This document shows positions 36,824 through 49,166 of a stretch of DNA of 64,000 bases, piece by piece. Below the pieces are notes generated by a model. It searched no databases. It was given only the letters and a program-made list of their open reading frames with translations, and was not told the DNA's origin. Numbering within the stretch: the stretch's first letter is position 1; each line of letters opens with the position of its first letter. The translations under genes were made by a program, and so were the position numbers. Source of the DNA: Thamnaconus septentrionalis. Its lineage: Eukaryota > Chordata > Actinopteri > Tetraodontiformes > Monacanthidae. Location of the stretch: assembly GCA_009823395.1 (NCBI GenBank), contig CM020509.1:16601001-16665000 (forward strand), in the 5' to 3' direction.

Positions 36824-37081
36824 TTGGACCTGAGTCTTTGTCTCGCCTGTCTGTCTTCTCAACTGTACCAGGGTGTCCGTGTACGGTCAGCAGGCAGGTA
36901 TTGTTTCTTCAATCCCAGGTTTTGTTTGTCTCCTTACAACTTTTGCTGTATTTGAGTTTGGATTTGAATCTTAGCTGAGATCAATCGACTTTGCTGTTTT
37001 TTCTTTTTTTTTTCTGTTTTTTTGAGAGCCGACTTATTAAAAGCACATGCTTCTTGTGATCATGTGCCTGCTTTATATCTT

Positions 37082-37094
37082 AATAAACAATAAA
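37082..37094 (+). terminator. Doubled AATAAA polyadenylation signal
   Basis: Two AATAAA hexamers separated by one base, then GTTGTT-containing GU-rich sequence about 15-25 bp on. This is the strongest candidate for the main 3' end of ctnna1. Confidence 0.6.
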
Positions 37095-37115
37095 ACGTTA
37101 ATTGGCGTTGTTCCC

Positions 37116-39242
37116 CCCCCCTCCCCCTCAGTCGTGCCTTACACTGCTTTTGAAGTTGGCGTTCCAAGACGCCAGAAGGAGTCGTTTTTGATCACAAATG
37201 TAAAAGATTTCCGCACATTAGCCTGTGTGCATAATTAACTATCATTTATACGTACTGTGTGTATTTCAAGCTTGAGGGTCAATAACAACATTTGTTAATT
37301 GGCTGCTCTACTTGTTGGTTATTTGCTTTCTAAAATTACTGCGCGTTCTGCAGACCTGCAGATGCTTAGATGCTCTTCAGCTGGAGTCGGTCAATCTGGC
37401 GCCAAAGATTTGATGAGGCCAAGATGAAAGTGCACTTTTTACATCTCCACGGATGCAGAATTCGAATTCATGTTTTGGCCTTGTCTTCATGATTAAATGC
37501 GATGGTCAATTGTAGTTCAGTGCCACCTCATAAATATCTATTGGCTGATAAGATTTATCAGCGGCAGAGAGAGATAATGAGAGAAGGAGAGCTCTCGTCT
37601 CCATTATTTATTTTTGTAATGTTTATGTCACGGTCTGATGCTCCCGTTGTTTTTACAAGACTTGGAGATGATTCAGCCCAATCAGACGAAAACCCCTCCA
37701 TGAATTATAAAGGCAGACTTTTACAAAGCCGGAGGTGGAAAGCAACCAAAATTCTGACTAAAAGAGTGTGAGTTATAGTGCAGTTTGAGATATTATTTTC
37801 CACATGGTTTGATGTAGCAAAATAACGGTCTCTCGGGGAAAGCGTTGCACAATCAGCTTAGAATTTCCGGGCCTGAACATTCCTGTGATCAAAAGTGGTA
37901 AAATGTTAGGCGACAATCTGCAAAATAAAGAATTTATACGTGAAGCATTTTCAACTTACAAACCACAACCGCAACAACAACTTTTAGGAAGTTAAAGAAA
38001 AATAAGTTTTTGAAAACATTTATTATTTATTTTTCATTTTTAGGTGAAGACAGTGAACTAAACTCACAAAATCTCCACTCACTTGTACACACAATGTCCT
38101 GCACTATTGTTGGTCAGTAATCGAGTGTGGAAAAGGTTCCCCTATCAAACTGCTCCTAGATCTAGTCTGAAGGTTGATTTGAAGCACAATATGAGCCTTT
38201 AATGCCTGACTACTACACTTACAGTATAATACTAATAATGTTAATAAGTTCCTGCACATGCTTCTAGGCATTTTTGCTCGGTAAATATCAACTGATCGCT
38301 GCTGTCTTTGCATTGGTGTGATGTGCCATGATGATGTGGTCATTTCTTCACTCATATCATCAGATTTCAAAATGCTACATTGCTGGTAGCCTTCTCATCG
38401 CTCTTCCTTATGACTTCACTAGTCTCCAGGCACTGGTGTTCCCAGTGAAGTCCTCTGCTGCGGCTGAAAAGGGGGACTAAAGCCAGCTCAGCATGGTGCT
38501 ATAATTTTTTATCCTCCGTGGAATTTAGGCATGTCCTCTAAACGCTCGGACTGAGCCGCATAATGACCCACTCGCTATTAGCCATAATTCACGATCATGA
38601 ATAGAATTCTGGAATATAAAATCGCCCCGCTCGTCTCCTTGGTGACTATTTTCCAGTTGGGGTGGGGGGAAAGGAGGAGCTGTGGAGCATAAATACTCTC
38701 TCATGATCTGCTCTACATGCTGTTCCCTCTCTTTGACTCCTTGCAGCGCCGCTCACATCACCAAGCGGAGCTGATCGGCCGTCTCCGCTGCGCCTGGCTC
38801 TGGCGCGGCCGGAGGGGCCGGACCTCGGGTGCTAACCCGGGCCGCGGTGCGCTCCAGTCGGCCAGATACAATCTGACACGCAGCGGGAAATGAAGTGATC
38901 CACTATCCCCTTGCCAGGAGTTAACAGCACTAATTAATCAATCATTCAAATGCGTCATCATCGGCATCATCAGCTGCATCAGCAGCAGCAGGACCAGCTC
39001 CTAAGACAGCGAGTGGGGGAGGGGAGGGGAGGTTGATGAGGCCAAGTGTTACTAACGTCTGGAGAGGCAGGGGGCGCCGGCCCCGAGAAGCCATTAGCTC
39101 CAGAGAGGGTCGTTGTTTATTTGCGTGGGAAATTATTTTAAGTGCAACACCCATGTTGTGAAAACCAGGACGGGCCTCAGCTCAGAAATGCTAATGACAT
39201 TATTTTTCTTTTTTGTGTGCGCGTGTTTCCTTTTCACCCCAG
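37116..39242. other. Intergenic; no gene seen
   Basis: No coding exon. A high-complexity block at about 38500-38940 combines homeobox-like sites (ATTAGCC, TAATTAATCAAT), a GC-rich CpG stretch (38740-38870) and unique sequence. It is a candidate regulatory element. Confidence 0.5.
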
Positions 39243-39266
39243 CAGGTCGCAGCAGTTGGCTCCGCC

Positions 39267-39375
39267 CCCTGGAGTCGGGGTCTGCTCGAGGTGTCTTCTC
39301 ACTGGGGAGATCGGCTGGTTCTCTCTTTGATTGTGCAAAGCGCTTTCAAGAGCCTTTGCGCTTTCTGAATTAAAG

Positions 39376-39412
<37 letters not shown>

Positions 39413-39414
39413 CG
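39267..39414 (+). mobile_element. Degenerate L2-like retroposon 3' tail with (GATT)n end
   Basis: Contains CTGGAGTCGGGGTCTGCTCG then AGGTGTCTTCTC, later TGATTGTGCAAAGCGCTTT and TTTGCGCTTTCTGAATTAAA, and terminates in about nine TTGA/GATT repeats (39376-39413). This order matches, as I recall, the 3' end common to many fish L2-clade LINE/SINE copies (...CTGCTCGAGGTTTCTTCC ... GCGCTATATAAATAAAATTGATTGATTG). It is a 5'-truncated remnant with no reading frame. Confidence 0.6.
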
Positions 39415-40339
39415 ATGGCAGTCATAGCTAACCTGCATGTTTTTCTTGTGTTCTGGATTGGAGTTAGAAGGAAGGAATCATGGATAACTACCATTATGCA
39501 GCGGTTAGTTTTGACCCAGCACTCTAAATGGATCAGAGGGGATTTCCAGGACGGCGCGTTTTCACAACATACTCTCTGAAAAGTGGAACAAGCCAACACG
39601 AATCAATAAATGGAAAAAAATAAAAAAAATAAAAAGGAGGTGGGGGTAAAATAAGCACTTCTTTCAATTCTGGAGAATCTTTTCACAAGCTACAGCCACG
39701 TTGTTGTTGTGAGAAAGCTTTGCTGAAGTGTGGGAGCTTTCTAACAGCGCTTTAGTACACTGAAGGAATAGTTTTGCAATACATGCCTTCAAGCCGGAGG
39801 AATGAACAAATGTGCGCGGCCTCCAGTGCCACAATCAGTCGCTGGTTAAATCGGGACACTCGTTCTCAGGGCAGATGATCCATGCTGTATTAGGCACGAC
39901 TCCCAGCCATGACAGCAAAATGGCCATCATGTAAAACAGCACTAACATCCAAGTGTGGCATGTCAGTGTTTCATGCCACAGATTTCCAGCCAGTCCTCAA
40001 ATCGGAGCCAGAACCCCTCATCCCCACTCCCAACTCCTCCTCCTCCTCTCCACTCTTGTTCCCTCTCTGCAAATACAGCTTGGTCTTCACAGAGTATAGC
40101 CAAGTTTTGGAAGGAAAAAAAAAGATAGAAAAAGACAAGCACAAGCTCAGCCCTGGCGAAAAAAATAAATAAAGTAAAAGAAAAAAACAAGAAGGTGACA
40201 GAGACCTAAATTTTCCACAGCTTTGAAAGTGAAATCATTCCGTGTGGCTGTGTGAGGCGTCTGAATGGAGATATGATGTGAGTGTGACAGCACAGAACAG
40301 CCCCTCGTGTCACACCCGGCCTTCCAGCCTCGCCTGCCT

Positions 40340-40382
<43 letters not shown>

Positions 40383-42278
40383 TTCTTGTGTTTGGGATGT
40401 CAGTCCAACGGCTGTCATCGCATGACATGTTTGAATGAAGCTTTATCAATCACGCTGGTCGAGTTTGACGGTTTAATCAATAAATTAACTTATCCCAGAG
40501 ATTCCCGTCATTTTAAAAATTACACCGCTCTGTTGGGGGGGAGCAGACGTGGAGGGAGAGGAGGTAGAGGAGGAGAAAAAATGATGCAGGTGCTGAGCTA
40601 TGTTGGTTGGTTATATTTTGAAACGACGGTCAGGAACAGAAATACTACATTTTATTCGTCAGTCTTTATTATTTTTTGTGGCAGGCTGAGGCGAGCAAGA
40701 ATGAGTGTTGGTCACTTCGCTCCAATCAAAAACCAACCTCACGCGCGCACGCAGGCACAAAACCCCAATTTAGAATAAAAGTAATTAAGCTCTTGGCCCT
40801 TGGAGAAGGTCAGTAAAACAGAATTTTGCTCAATCTGTTTTCTAATTAACAAGTTAGGAGAGCAAACATCAAAATGAGCAGGAAAAAAAACACCTGAAAG
40901 AGCTCCTGCAACGTATTCCTCCTCCTCTTCTGGGTTTTTATGGATGGTCGTGCGCGGCACTAATGAAGTCCATACCTCATTTGCTTCTCAAACAGTCATG
41001 GAGAGAAAGTAAACACTTGCTGCTGAGGCAGCGTCACAACACTCAGGGAGATGGCATGAAAAGCTCTAATAACCACAGACAGCTAAGCAAAAAATAAATA
41101 AATAAAACATTGATGTTCAAGCGTGAAGTTGGAAACCAACAGTAAAAAAATCCCCAAGCGAGGCTCGGGCCAAGTCTTCATGATAAAGACACAAGACGAA
41201 CCGATCCCAGCTGCCCCCGCAGTGGAGGCCATATGGTACGTTCCTAATTAGCACTTCCTGTATTTAAGGTAGCTGCTTCCTGGAGTCGTCTTTGCAGCGG
41301 GGTACTTGGCAGTCGACCTCAGCAGCAGCAGAGGCAGCAAAGTCCAAGACCACTGAAGCGCAGGTCGAGCAGAAGCATAAAGGTTAGGCCTCAATTTTTA
41401 ATGAACATGCAGACATAAACAAATTACACAGACTGCAAATCGAGCACTTAAATAATCACATGAAGAGTCGAGAGTCACGGTTTGTGTTGTGCACATCTGC
41501 AAACGTCACTGAAAGTGAAAAACATCAATAGATGTAAAAGCCATAAGTGAAACAAAATTGTGGGTTTGGCGAGTATTGATATAAAATTTGAACCATACAC
41601 AAATGTACCCAAAGGTAGAGGTGATGCAGTCTGCACACATAGAGTGAAATGGAATGATTGGAAAACTTTAAAACGTTAGGGACGTGTGAGAATGAGGTTA
41701 ACCTTTCCAGTGGTCTGTTGATACCCACATCTTTAAATTATTATTTCCTCTTTTGTCACCAGCGGCGGTCTGGAGGCAAAAGGTTCCACACCACCCTGGA
41801 GACGCAGCTCTGGGCCGAGTGCTGGGAATTCTGCAGAATGGCAATAACCAGAGGGCCTGCGGGAGGAATTGCATCAGCCTGCATGCCACTGACTTGTATA
41901 GGGTAGGGTCCCTTTCTGCTTGCAGATTTATGGTCACACGGTGACCCAAATGTACCGTTTTAATAGAAAATGTTGCCATGTTGCCATCCTTTTTGCGCTG
42001 CACGTGTAATCATCGACGGGGCCTTCCGTCTGACCACTGTTCATCTCATAAAGTGGAAATCTCCCTGCACGTTGGCTGGAGGGGTTTTTATTAGGACTGC
42101 TGAGTCCGAGGTCCAGTCTTTTTATGGGCCTCCAGTCTGCCAATGAGCGGCGTGACAAGAGGTTCAGGTCAGCAGTGCGGCTGCAGCTCTGTGGTCGACT
42201 GACTGCTGAGGGAAATGAAATTGGTGAGACAACCTCATAATTTATTTGCCTCTGTGTACACACAGTAGATTTGATTCA
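39415..42278. other. Intergenic; no gene seen
   Basis: Unique AT-rich sequence with a CA microsatellite (40340-40379) and a high-complexity block at about 41160-41400 (CTAATTAGCACTTCC and CAGCAGCAGAGGCAGC). A longer frame on + around 40242-40778 runs through the CA repeat and is not credible as a gene. Confidence 0.5.
40340..40379. repeat. (CA)n microsatellite
   Basis: About 20 uninterrupted CA units on the + strand. Confidence 0.93.
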
Positions 42279-42421
42279 CATGCTATGCAATGCTATGTTA
42301 TGTTATGCTACTCTATGTTGTGCTATGCTGCTATGCTGTGTTATGCTGTATTATGCTATGCTGCTGTGCTATATTGTGCTATGCTGCTATGCTATGTTAT
42401 GCTATGCTGCTATGCTACTCT
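42279..42421. repeat. (ATGCT)n pentanucleotide minisatellite
   Basis: Roughly 28 pentanucleotide units of ATGCT with ATGTT, GTGCT and ACTCT variants, ending at about 42421. The open frames across it (repeats of CYA/MLC) are artefacts of the pentamer. Confidence 0.85.
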
Positions 42422-45400
42422 TAACTCCCTCTATTGGGCACATGTGATTTTAATTTGCTTGTTGGTTGGTTTGTCTGCTGATTGCATGAATTCCTTCAAT
42501 ACAGTTTATCTAATATATATATTTAAAAAAAAAAAGATGTATATTTAATGAAATGGGACAACATTTAAAAAAGCTTTAAATCCCCAAGGTAAGTTATATG
42601 ACATTACTGGATTAATTTTATCACTTAAATACCACTTAAATCAAAAAGCATTTAATAACTGACTACTTCTGTAAATCATAGCTGTTTCCTCCATGGATTT
42701 GTATTCAACTTCATTATAAACAAGACTTCCCTATGAGTAAACTCACTCACTTGCATTGCATGGGCTTACAAAACAATTTAAATGATGATTAAAAAAAAAA
42801 GAAGTCATAAATCTTAAATTGACCAAACAATTGCGATGGCTATATTGAAGCTCAGACAGTGATCACCAGTTCCAGGCTGGAATCATTATTATTATTTTTG
42901 TTTTTCAAAATAAATAAATAATTGTAAATTGTAAATTGAAGCTGAGCGACTTCTAATCTTGCCGTTAAATCCATTACTGTTCCCACAGTACAAGGCGCCA
43001 CACTGAGTTGTCTCACTAAACACAATTTCATACCTGCCCTGCTGCCAGGGCCTGCCCCCTCTAACACCAGTGAGATTGAATCTATATCCGAGAAAAAAAA
43101 CCACCCACCTTTCTCTAATGTGAGTGCAATCCCAGGGCGAAGCAGGTTTGAGCACATTGTTGAGCCGGATGCTCTGTAATCCTGAGGAATGGTGCCAGCC
43201 TTTTTAAAAAAAGATAAAATAAAAAAAAAAAAAAAAACGTGATCTTTTCATTTAGAGTCACTTTTATAATCAACTCTCAAGGAATCACAAAAAAAGACAG
43301 CGAAGAACTAATAGAATGAGTGGTGGCACGGCCATAAGTAATTATGTTAAAAACTCTTTTGACAACACGGGCTTGAGAGGAAAAAAACAGCTTAATTCTG
43401 TAAGCCTGGCAGCGAGGGCCGCTGTCTTTTGTGTTGCAAATAAATGGCTGTGTTGAACACGTGTGCGCTGTCCAGGACTACCTGCGTGATGTAATTAGAT
43501 GTAAAATGCTTTTGAGCTGGCTCTTTCATTGACTTTTGGCCGAGGCTGATTTGCGGCGATCAGGTCCCCCAACCGCCCCATCGTGGTTCCTGCGTTCAGT
43601 CAAGGTCGGTGGATTATTTGCAAACACCTAAATCCAGTTCCCTGAGTCGGACGCGTTCGATCAGCTCTTCGGCTGAAGGGATTTTTTTATGGCCCCGAGG
43701 AAGAGCCGCTGTAAAAAAGAAAAAAAAAGAAATGCCTGCGATATACATGGTTGGGAACTCGGCGTTGGGTGGAACAGATTTTGTCGTCGGGACTGAATCT
43801 GATAGCGTTGGTGAATCGTCCATCACCCTGTCTAATGACGTCCCGTGCATGTGTGGGATGACTTGAGTCACACAGAGTCACACAGCTGCTCATTTGGCGA
43901 GAGTGTGAACTGGAAGTAGCACTGAACAGACAGGAAAAAAAGCATGAAGAAGAAAGTTCTAGTAATCATTTGCTCGGTCAGCTTGTACACAACTCAAACT
44001 ATGATTCACAATCGACGGTGATGTTGTCCTCCAATCGTGCTGTTTTTTTGGCACTAATCCATGTTGTTCCCTTGGGGATCTGTTTCACTGTGGTAACATT
44101 TAAATGACTGTGTTTTTGTGGCTGTGTATTCTGCAGTTATCTTTTTCTTAAATCCTCTGATCGACAATTTATGATTCATATTCATTCACTGCTGCCCCCA
44201 ATTCATTTTATTTGAGTATGTCATTTAGATCAGCATGCTATTTGCTTTATGTATTTTTTTCACACTCCATCAACTCTCCTTTCACTTCCCTGTTCGGTCT
44301 GCTGGATAGTCAGTTTTCCGTCACAATGACATGAACCATACCAAGGCTCATTTGCAAGCAAACTGACGACTTGTCCAGACTGTAAGTTTGCTCCAGTACG
44401 CCCAGGAACCTCAGTTGCAAGACCAGCAGTGGTAGAAACTGCAAAGTCTGGCACACCTTCCTTGGGACCAAACCCACTTCTCTGGGTTCAGGATCCTGAC
44501 GGATGTAGGACTCTTACAAATGGGACATTGCTGGAAATGAACCAGCCTCCCAATGACACCAGATTCAATGCCAATGATGAATAGATGACAGCGATATGAT
44601 TGACAAAACAACAAAGTTCCCAACTTCTTGCTATTCCCGCTACCTATGGACTCTGAGCCGCTTGGCCTGTGATACATCCTGACAGCTATTCAAACAGGCC
44701 CACGCATTACAAATTCAGATCAGCGCCTTTTTGCAATAAGTAATTCAGTTGTGTCACCGCGGCACCGCTGACTTCCAGTCATCTCATAAGTATTCCAGGT
44801 GCTGCGACGCTGTATTTTAATGGCCAACACCTCGGGGCTACAACTCAGGTGTGATTTATATCGAGTCATCGGTAACAATCACACCCAAGGATCTGACTTT
44901 GTGCCGGCTGGACAAGCATAGCTAATATGGCGCTGGCGGGGGGAGCAGGGACACATTCTCAATTTTTGTGAAAATTTAAATCAAAGGCGTCGCAGCCAGG
45001 GTGGGGAAAGGTGAGACGGGCCAGGCGAGGGACGACTGACAGGGCTCCACATTGGTACGCAAGCCGGCGTCTCATCTTTTTGAAGCAATTTCCTTCCGCG
45101 GCACTCCGGGGAGCGCTCTGATTTGCACTCGGCTCCCTCCTCCAAGTCGCTGTTTATCCTGCGTTTTACAATTAGAGCTGGCTCCCAGCTGCAGGATTAA
45201 TGAATCAGGCAGACACATTGTATTTGAAGATCGGGCCAAACGTATGTGCCACAGCGGGCCGGCGGAGCGGAACCGTTATCTATGCATTAGTTGGCAATTT
45301 TCTGTACACTGATTCGACACATCATGGGGATTTTCGAGAACACCACGAGGAAGCCAGCGTTCAGATTATTTAAGAGGATGGTGCTAAGTGAACAAAATTA

Positions 45401-45523
45401 CATTGATACCGCCGTAATTAGTTTTGATTTCTACTTAGTGTCCAGGCCTGTGGTGTAAAAAACAAAACAACACATTAATTCATAGAAATTAAAACAAAAG
45501 GGAAAACCCTCACAAAAATCCAT
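42422..45523. other. Intergenic; no gene seen
   Basis: Poly(A) runs, AT-rich spacer and several high-complexity blocks (about 43430-43890, 44260-44700, 45040-45320). Open frames on - at 44260-44677 lack recognisable domains. The 45040-45320 block contains ATTAATGAATCAGGCAGACA-type sequence and looks like a candidate conserved noncoding element. Confidence 0.5.
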
Positions 45524-45710
45524 GAGAATCGTTGATCTGCACGAGGATGCAGGGTTTGCAGGTAATGTTGCTTAAATATTCCAGTTTTATTGACATTTGT
45601 GTGTTCTGCTCTATGACAATATATTAAGATGGACTGAGTTTCCGGTTTCAAAAAAGTAATACATTTTGTCATTCAGCCAGCAGGGACCACCAAAAATGGT
45701 TGCAAAAAAT
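45524..45710. repeat. Unclassified dispersed repeat, copy 1
   Basis: About 187 bp sharing, in the same order and orientation as copy 2 (48961-49166), the blocks GAGAATYGTTGATCT, AGTATTCCAGTTT-like, a TTGACAT/TTGTCAT block, ATTTCAAAAAGTA-like, and GCCAGCAGGG followed by AAATGGTTGCAAAAA. No coding potential. Family unknown. Confidence 0.7.
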
Positions 45711-48700
45711 TTAGTACTGAGAATATAATTTAAAAAAAAAAAAAAACACCTTTCCTTTAGAGTTGCTTTCAAGATCTCAGTAATGCATGTTGTAATTTAT
45801 AGAGGAGGGGGAAAAAAGTATAGTGAGAGTGTTTGTGCGCCATCAGCACAGTTACTTAAGGAACTCTCCGGCTGCTTTGACTGCTCGCACTTTTAAAAGG
45901 CTCCAATCAGAGTCCCGCTCATTTTTATCGCCGCTTTTTTTTTTTTTTTTTTTTTATTGGCAAGGTCAGCAATGATTTTAAACACACCGCAGTGATTCGT
46001 GGCTAATTATGAGGGGGGCGGGTGCTCTGGGGTGGAGTGTTGTCCGGCGGTTAAAGAAGACCACAATGCACCGAGGGGCCGGCGCACTTTTTATGAGGCA
46101 ATATCTAACCGAGCCGAGGCTGCAGACAGACTGGAGGCAGTGAAACGTTTCTCCACCAATGGAGACGTTTCTTGCTGCCGTTGCCGCTGGGTGGGAGGGG
46201 GAAACCTGCGAGAGTCACCCAGAAACAGCAGCAACCGATCATTCCATTCACGGATAATGGGGCGAGTCGTTTATTATTGCTCATTGGTCTGTTTGGTTCT
46301 GGATGGCGCCGCCGAACGCAGGTGTCTAATGAGGATTAACCCGAGACCTGCGCCGATGGGCTCAGGGGCCGGGTGGCCGGGCTAATAATCCCTCGTCATC
46401 ATCCGTCTGCCGCAGAGCGCTCCCTCTGCGGCCATCGCCGCCATTGTCCCCCCCGCCCCCGACTCCGCCGAGACGCTGTCCTCTGCCAGAGACGCAAAAC
46501 GGCCATTTTGCTGCGTCGGCCAAACCGGCCCTCAGGTGGGGAGTTAAACACGCGATGCATATTTCAACGTTTAATGAGCCAAATGCCAACGATTCCCAGG
46601 AACTCGTCATAACCGTCGTCGGAAACAGGTTGAGATATAAATGAGTTCCCGCACACGAAGAATTGCATGTAGGTGATGTCTTCGTAAATTGGATTTGTCT
46701 GAACGACACAAATTGGATGGGTAATTTATTTTATTGGATGCATGTCTTATTTCGGCGGGAGCTGTTGGCAACCGGGAGGAGGTGGGAAACTGAGGTTCAG
46801 AGCGAAAACCTGAACAGAGGAAAAAACAGCAGAGAAGGGGAGCGTAGGTTATTCTGTTTTCTTTTCTCAGATTAAAGACCTTTTTTAAAGCACAAATGGT
46901 TTTTAGAAGGTGATGGTGATGAAGACAGAATGTTCTTTTTTTTGCAGTCTCTTTAAAAAAAATACTTCACAGAACCCCATTAAAATGAAGCAGAGATCAC
47001 AATTACACAAATAATAATAATAGTAATAAAAAAAACAAAATAATACATGGAAGTAAAGGCAAGATCAAACGGAATTAATTAAAATTATGGGGCTTGAGAG
47101 CTGTTCCACTGTAGAGCTTTGGATGAAACGCAGTGGAGGTAAAACCGTTATCACATAACAAATAACAATAAAAGGCAGCTTGAAAAGGGTGTGCGAAAAG
47201 AGAAATTTTACCTGGTGTGATATCGCGCATGCAACTCGAGAACAATGGGATATAAAGTTAAACACTTGTTGTTTTTGCCACTGCGCTGTGCTTTGAGGTG
47301 CGCCTCGGCTCCAACAGGCTGGCTTTAGATGAAGGGCTCACAGTTGAAGCCAGCCGTCCGGAAGCTGAGCCACATCAGAAACATGCAGAGCAGCAATTCT
47401 GTCAAGTACAAGGTGTTCACGCCGCGGCACCTCACGCCTCCAACTCAATCAATCACTCACAGACAGTGGGAGGTGCTTCATCTCCCCCCTGAGCTCGGAG
47501 TCCAACCACCTGGCTTCGAACTCCCGGCGGGCACCTGTGGGCTCGCTGCTGTTATTAAAAAAATAATAATAATAATAATGAAATATGCAGGACATCTCCG
47601 GCAGCTGTGCAGAAGGTAAGGTGTCACTGGAAATAAGACTGCAAGGAAGAGAACCAAGCTCCTCGCACACTGCGAACTACAGCGTCGACCAATCACAGCG
47701 GCTGTTCATTGAGGCCGGCACGTTCCTCTCCCACAGCATCAACGGTAGCTGACGAGCTAATTATCTGTGTCTCTCTGCGGCAACTGTTGTTTGATAACAG
47801 CAGTTTTAAAACCAGCGATCCTGAAAAGCAGTTGGATTAACTGGGACGGGTTGCGTGTGTAGTGTATTCAATGAGCGATTCAAGATGTGTGGACTTTGAC
47901 ATTTGTGCCATTCTGAGATTTGTTGAAGGTTTTTTGGTGTTTGTGAGTATGCTCATTCTTAGCGCAGAAAATGTGGGCCAGTGACAGAACTGAGCTCAAT
48001 ACAATTCTTGTTAGAATCTTGACATCTTGACATTTTAGTGCGATCAATATAATATCATCTGGCTAGTCAACCAAGCTGAGGTTGGCTCAGTGCACGAAGC
48101 CTGCGGTCCTAAGTGAGGTTGTGCTAACGTTAGCATCAACTGTAGCATGAAGCGAGGACGGAACACAATTTATCTCAAATGTGACACCTTTGGCAGACGT
48201 GATGAGGTTTCATGGAAAACCCCTTCTGCGAGATAATCCATCACAGGACACTTGTGACATATTGGGACGCTAACTGAACACAATGGTGACTGCACAGGTG
48301 TGCTGGACCAATCAACATCAAAGGGCACTCTAAAATATGCATGCAGCTCCAACTTGACATTTATGAGGCACCCAACTGTTGGCTGGATCAGGTTCTCCGC
48401 TGAATGATGGCCCAGTCGTCTAACAGGCAGTGTGATGTTCTGGGTGGCTGTAGAAGCTGCTTGACACATCAGCTATATTCAAAATATTTCAAAATAAAGT
48501 AATCGACATCTCCCGAAAAACCGGCTCAATAATAACTGCATCCAGAGCACAAATACATCAGCTCTTCGAAGCACGTCCTGTGTATTTTATTGCCACCTTT
48601 AATTTATTTGTTTTTTGTTATTTTTTAAATCATTTTGAGGCAGAAACTCTCCACTTCTCTTTGGATTTGCCTGACTGAATGGCTGTTTGTAATCTTATTA

Positions 48701-48960
48701 TTAGTAAATGCTAATTCATGAATTGAATCCACAGCACTGTTACATTTCTCTCAGACATTTTCATGCTGATAATTACTTCCCGTGGTTTTCTGATATCGGT
48801 TTGTGGAGTTTGTTTCTGCTATTTTAAAAAAAAATCATCAGACAACTGATTATATCAATGGCTTACGAATATCTATATAGATCCCTTTATATCAACACAC
48901 ATCAACATACGCATCATTTATTTATTAATTTGTCTTTTTTGTTTACTTGGGTACATTCCT
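45711..48960. other. Intergenic; no gene seen
   Basis: CpG-containing high-complexity block at about 45820-46760, (AAT)n patches (47010-47036, 47566-47580), and AT-rich spacer. The 47298-47660 segment has overlapping frames but none with a domain or convincing splice sites. Confidence 0.5.
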
Positions 48961-49166
48961 GAGAATTGTTGATCTTCATTAATGCGGCATATGGAGATAG
49001 TCTGCAAAGATTTTGCTAAAGTATTCCAGTTTAATTGTCATGTATGTGTACTGCTCATTGACTTTATAATAATATAGACAGACTTTTCAATTTCAAAAAG
49101 TAGGCCAAAAAAAAATCTGCATTCTATCATTTGGCCAGCAGGGTCATCCAGAAATGGTTGCAAAAA
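48961..49166. repeat. Unclassified dispersed repeat, copy 2
   Basis: Direct, diverged copy of the repeat at 45524-45710, slightly longer because of an extra AAAAAAAATCTGCATT segment before GGCCAGCAGGG. It ends with GAAATGGTTGCAAAAA. The two copies lie 3.4 kb apart. Confidence 0.7.

Larger units (their letters stand above)
35591..37115 (+). other. ctnna1 3' UTR
   Basis: AT- and T-rich sequence directly after the stop codon, with long poly(T) runs (about 35797-35825, 36735-36757). Candidate poly(A) signals are ATTAAA at 36221 and a doubled AATAAA at 37082-37087 and 37089-37094, followed by GT-rich sequence. The last is the best candidate, giving a 3' UTR of about 1.5 kb. A stem-loop (36800-36823) lies within it. 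Confidence 0.6.

Noticed and set aside
40242..40778. 178-codon frame on the + strand
   Set aside because: It runs through a 40-bp CA repeat and has no domain or start context.
43125..43175. CCCAGGGCGA...CCGGATG, faintly like U1 snRNA
   Set aside because: Spacing and flanking sequence do not match U1; only two short words agree.
44260..44677. Overlapping frames on the - strand
   Set aside because: No recognisable family and no splice or promoter context; the protein-like look is not enough to call a gene.
45935..45953. Long poly(T) runs (also 23325, 36735) as possible retroposon poly(A) ends
   Set aside because: No element body or target duplication is recognisable beside them.
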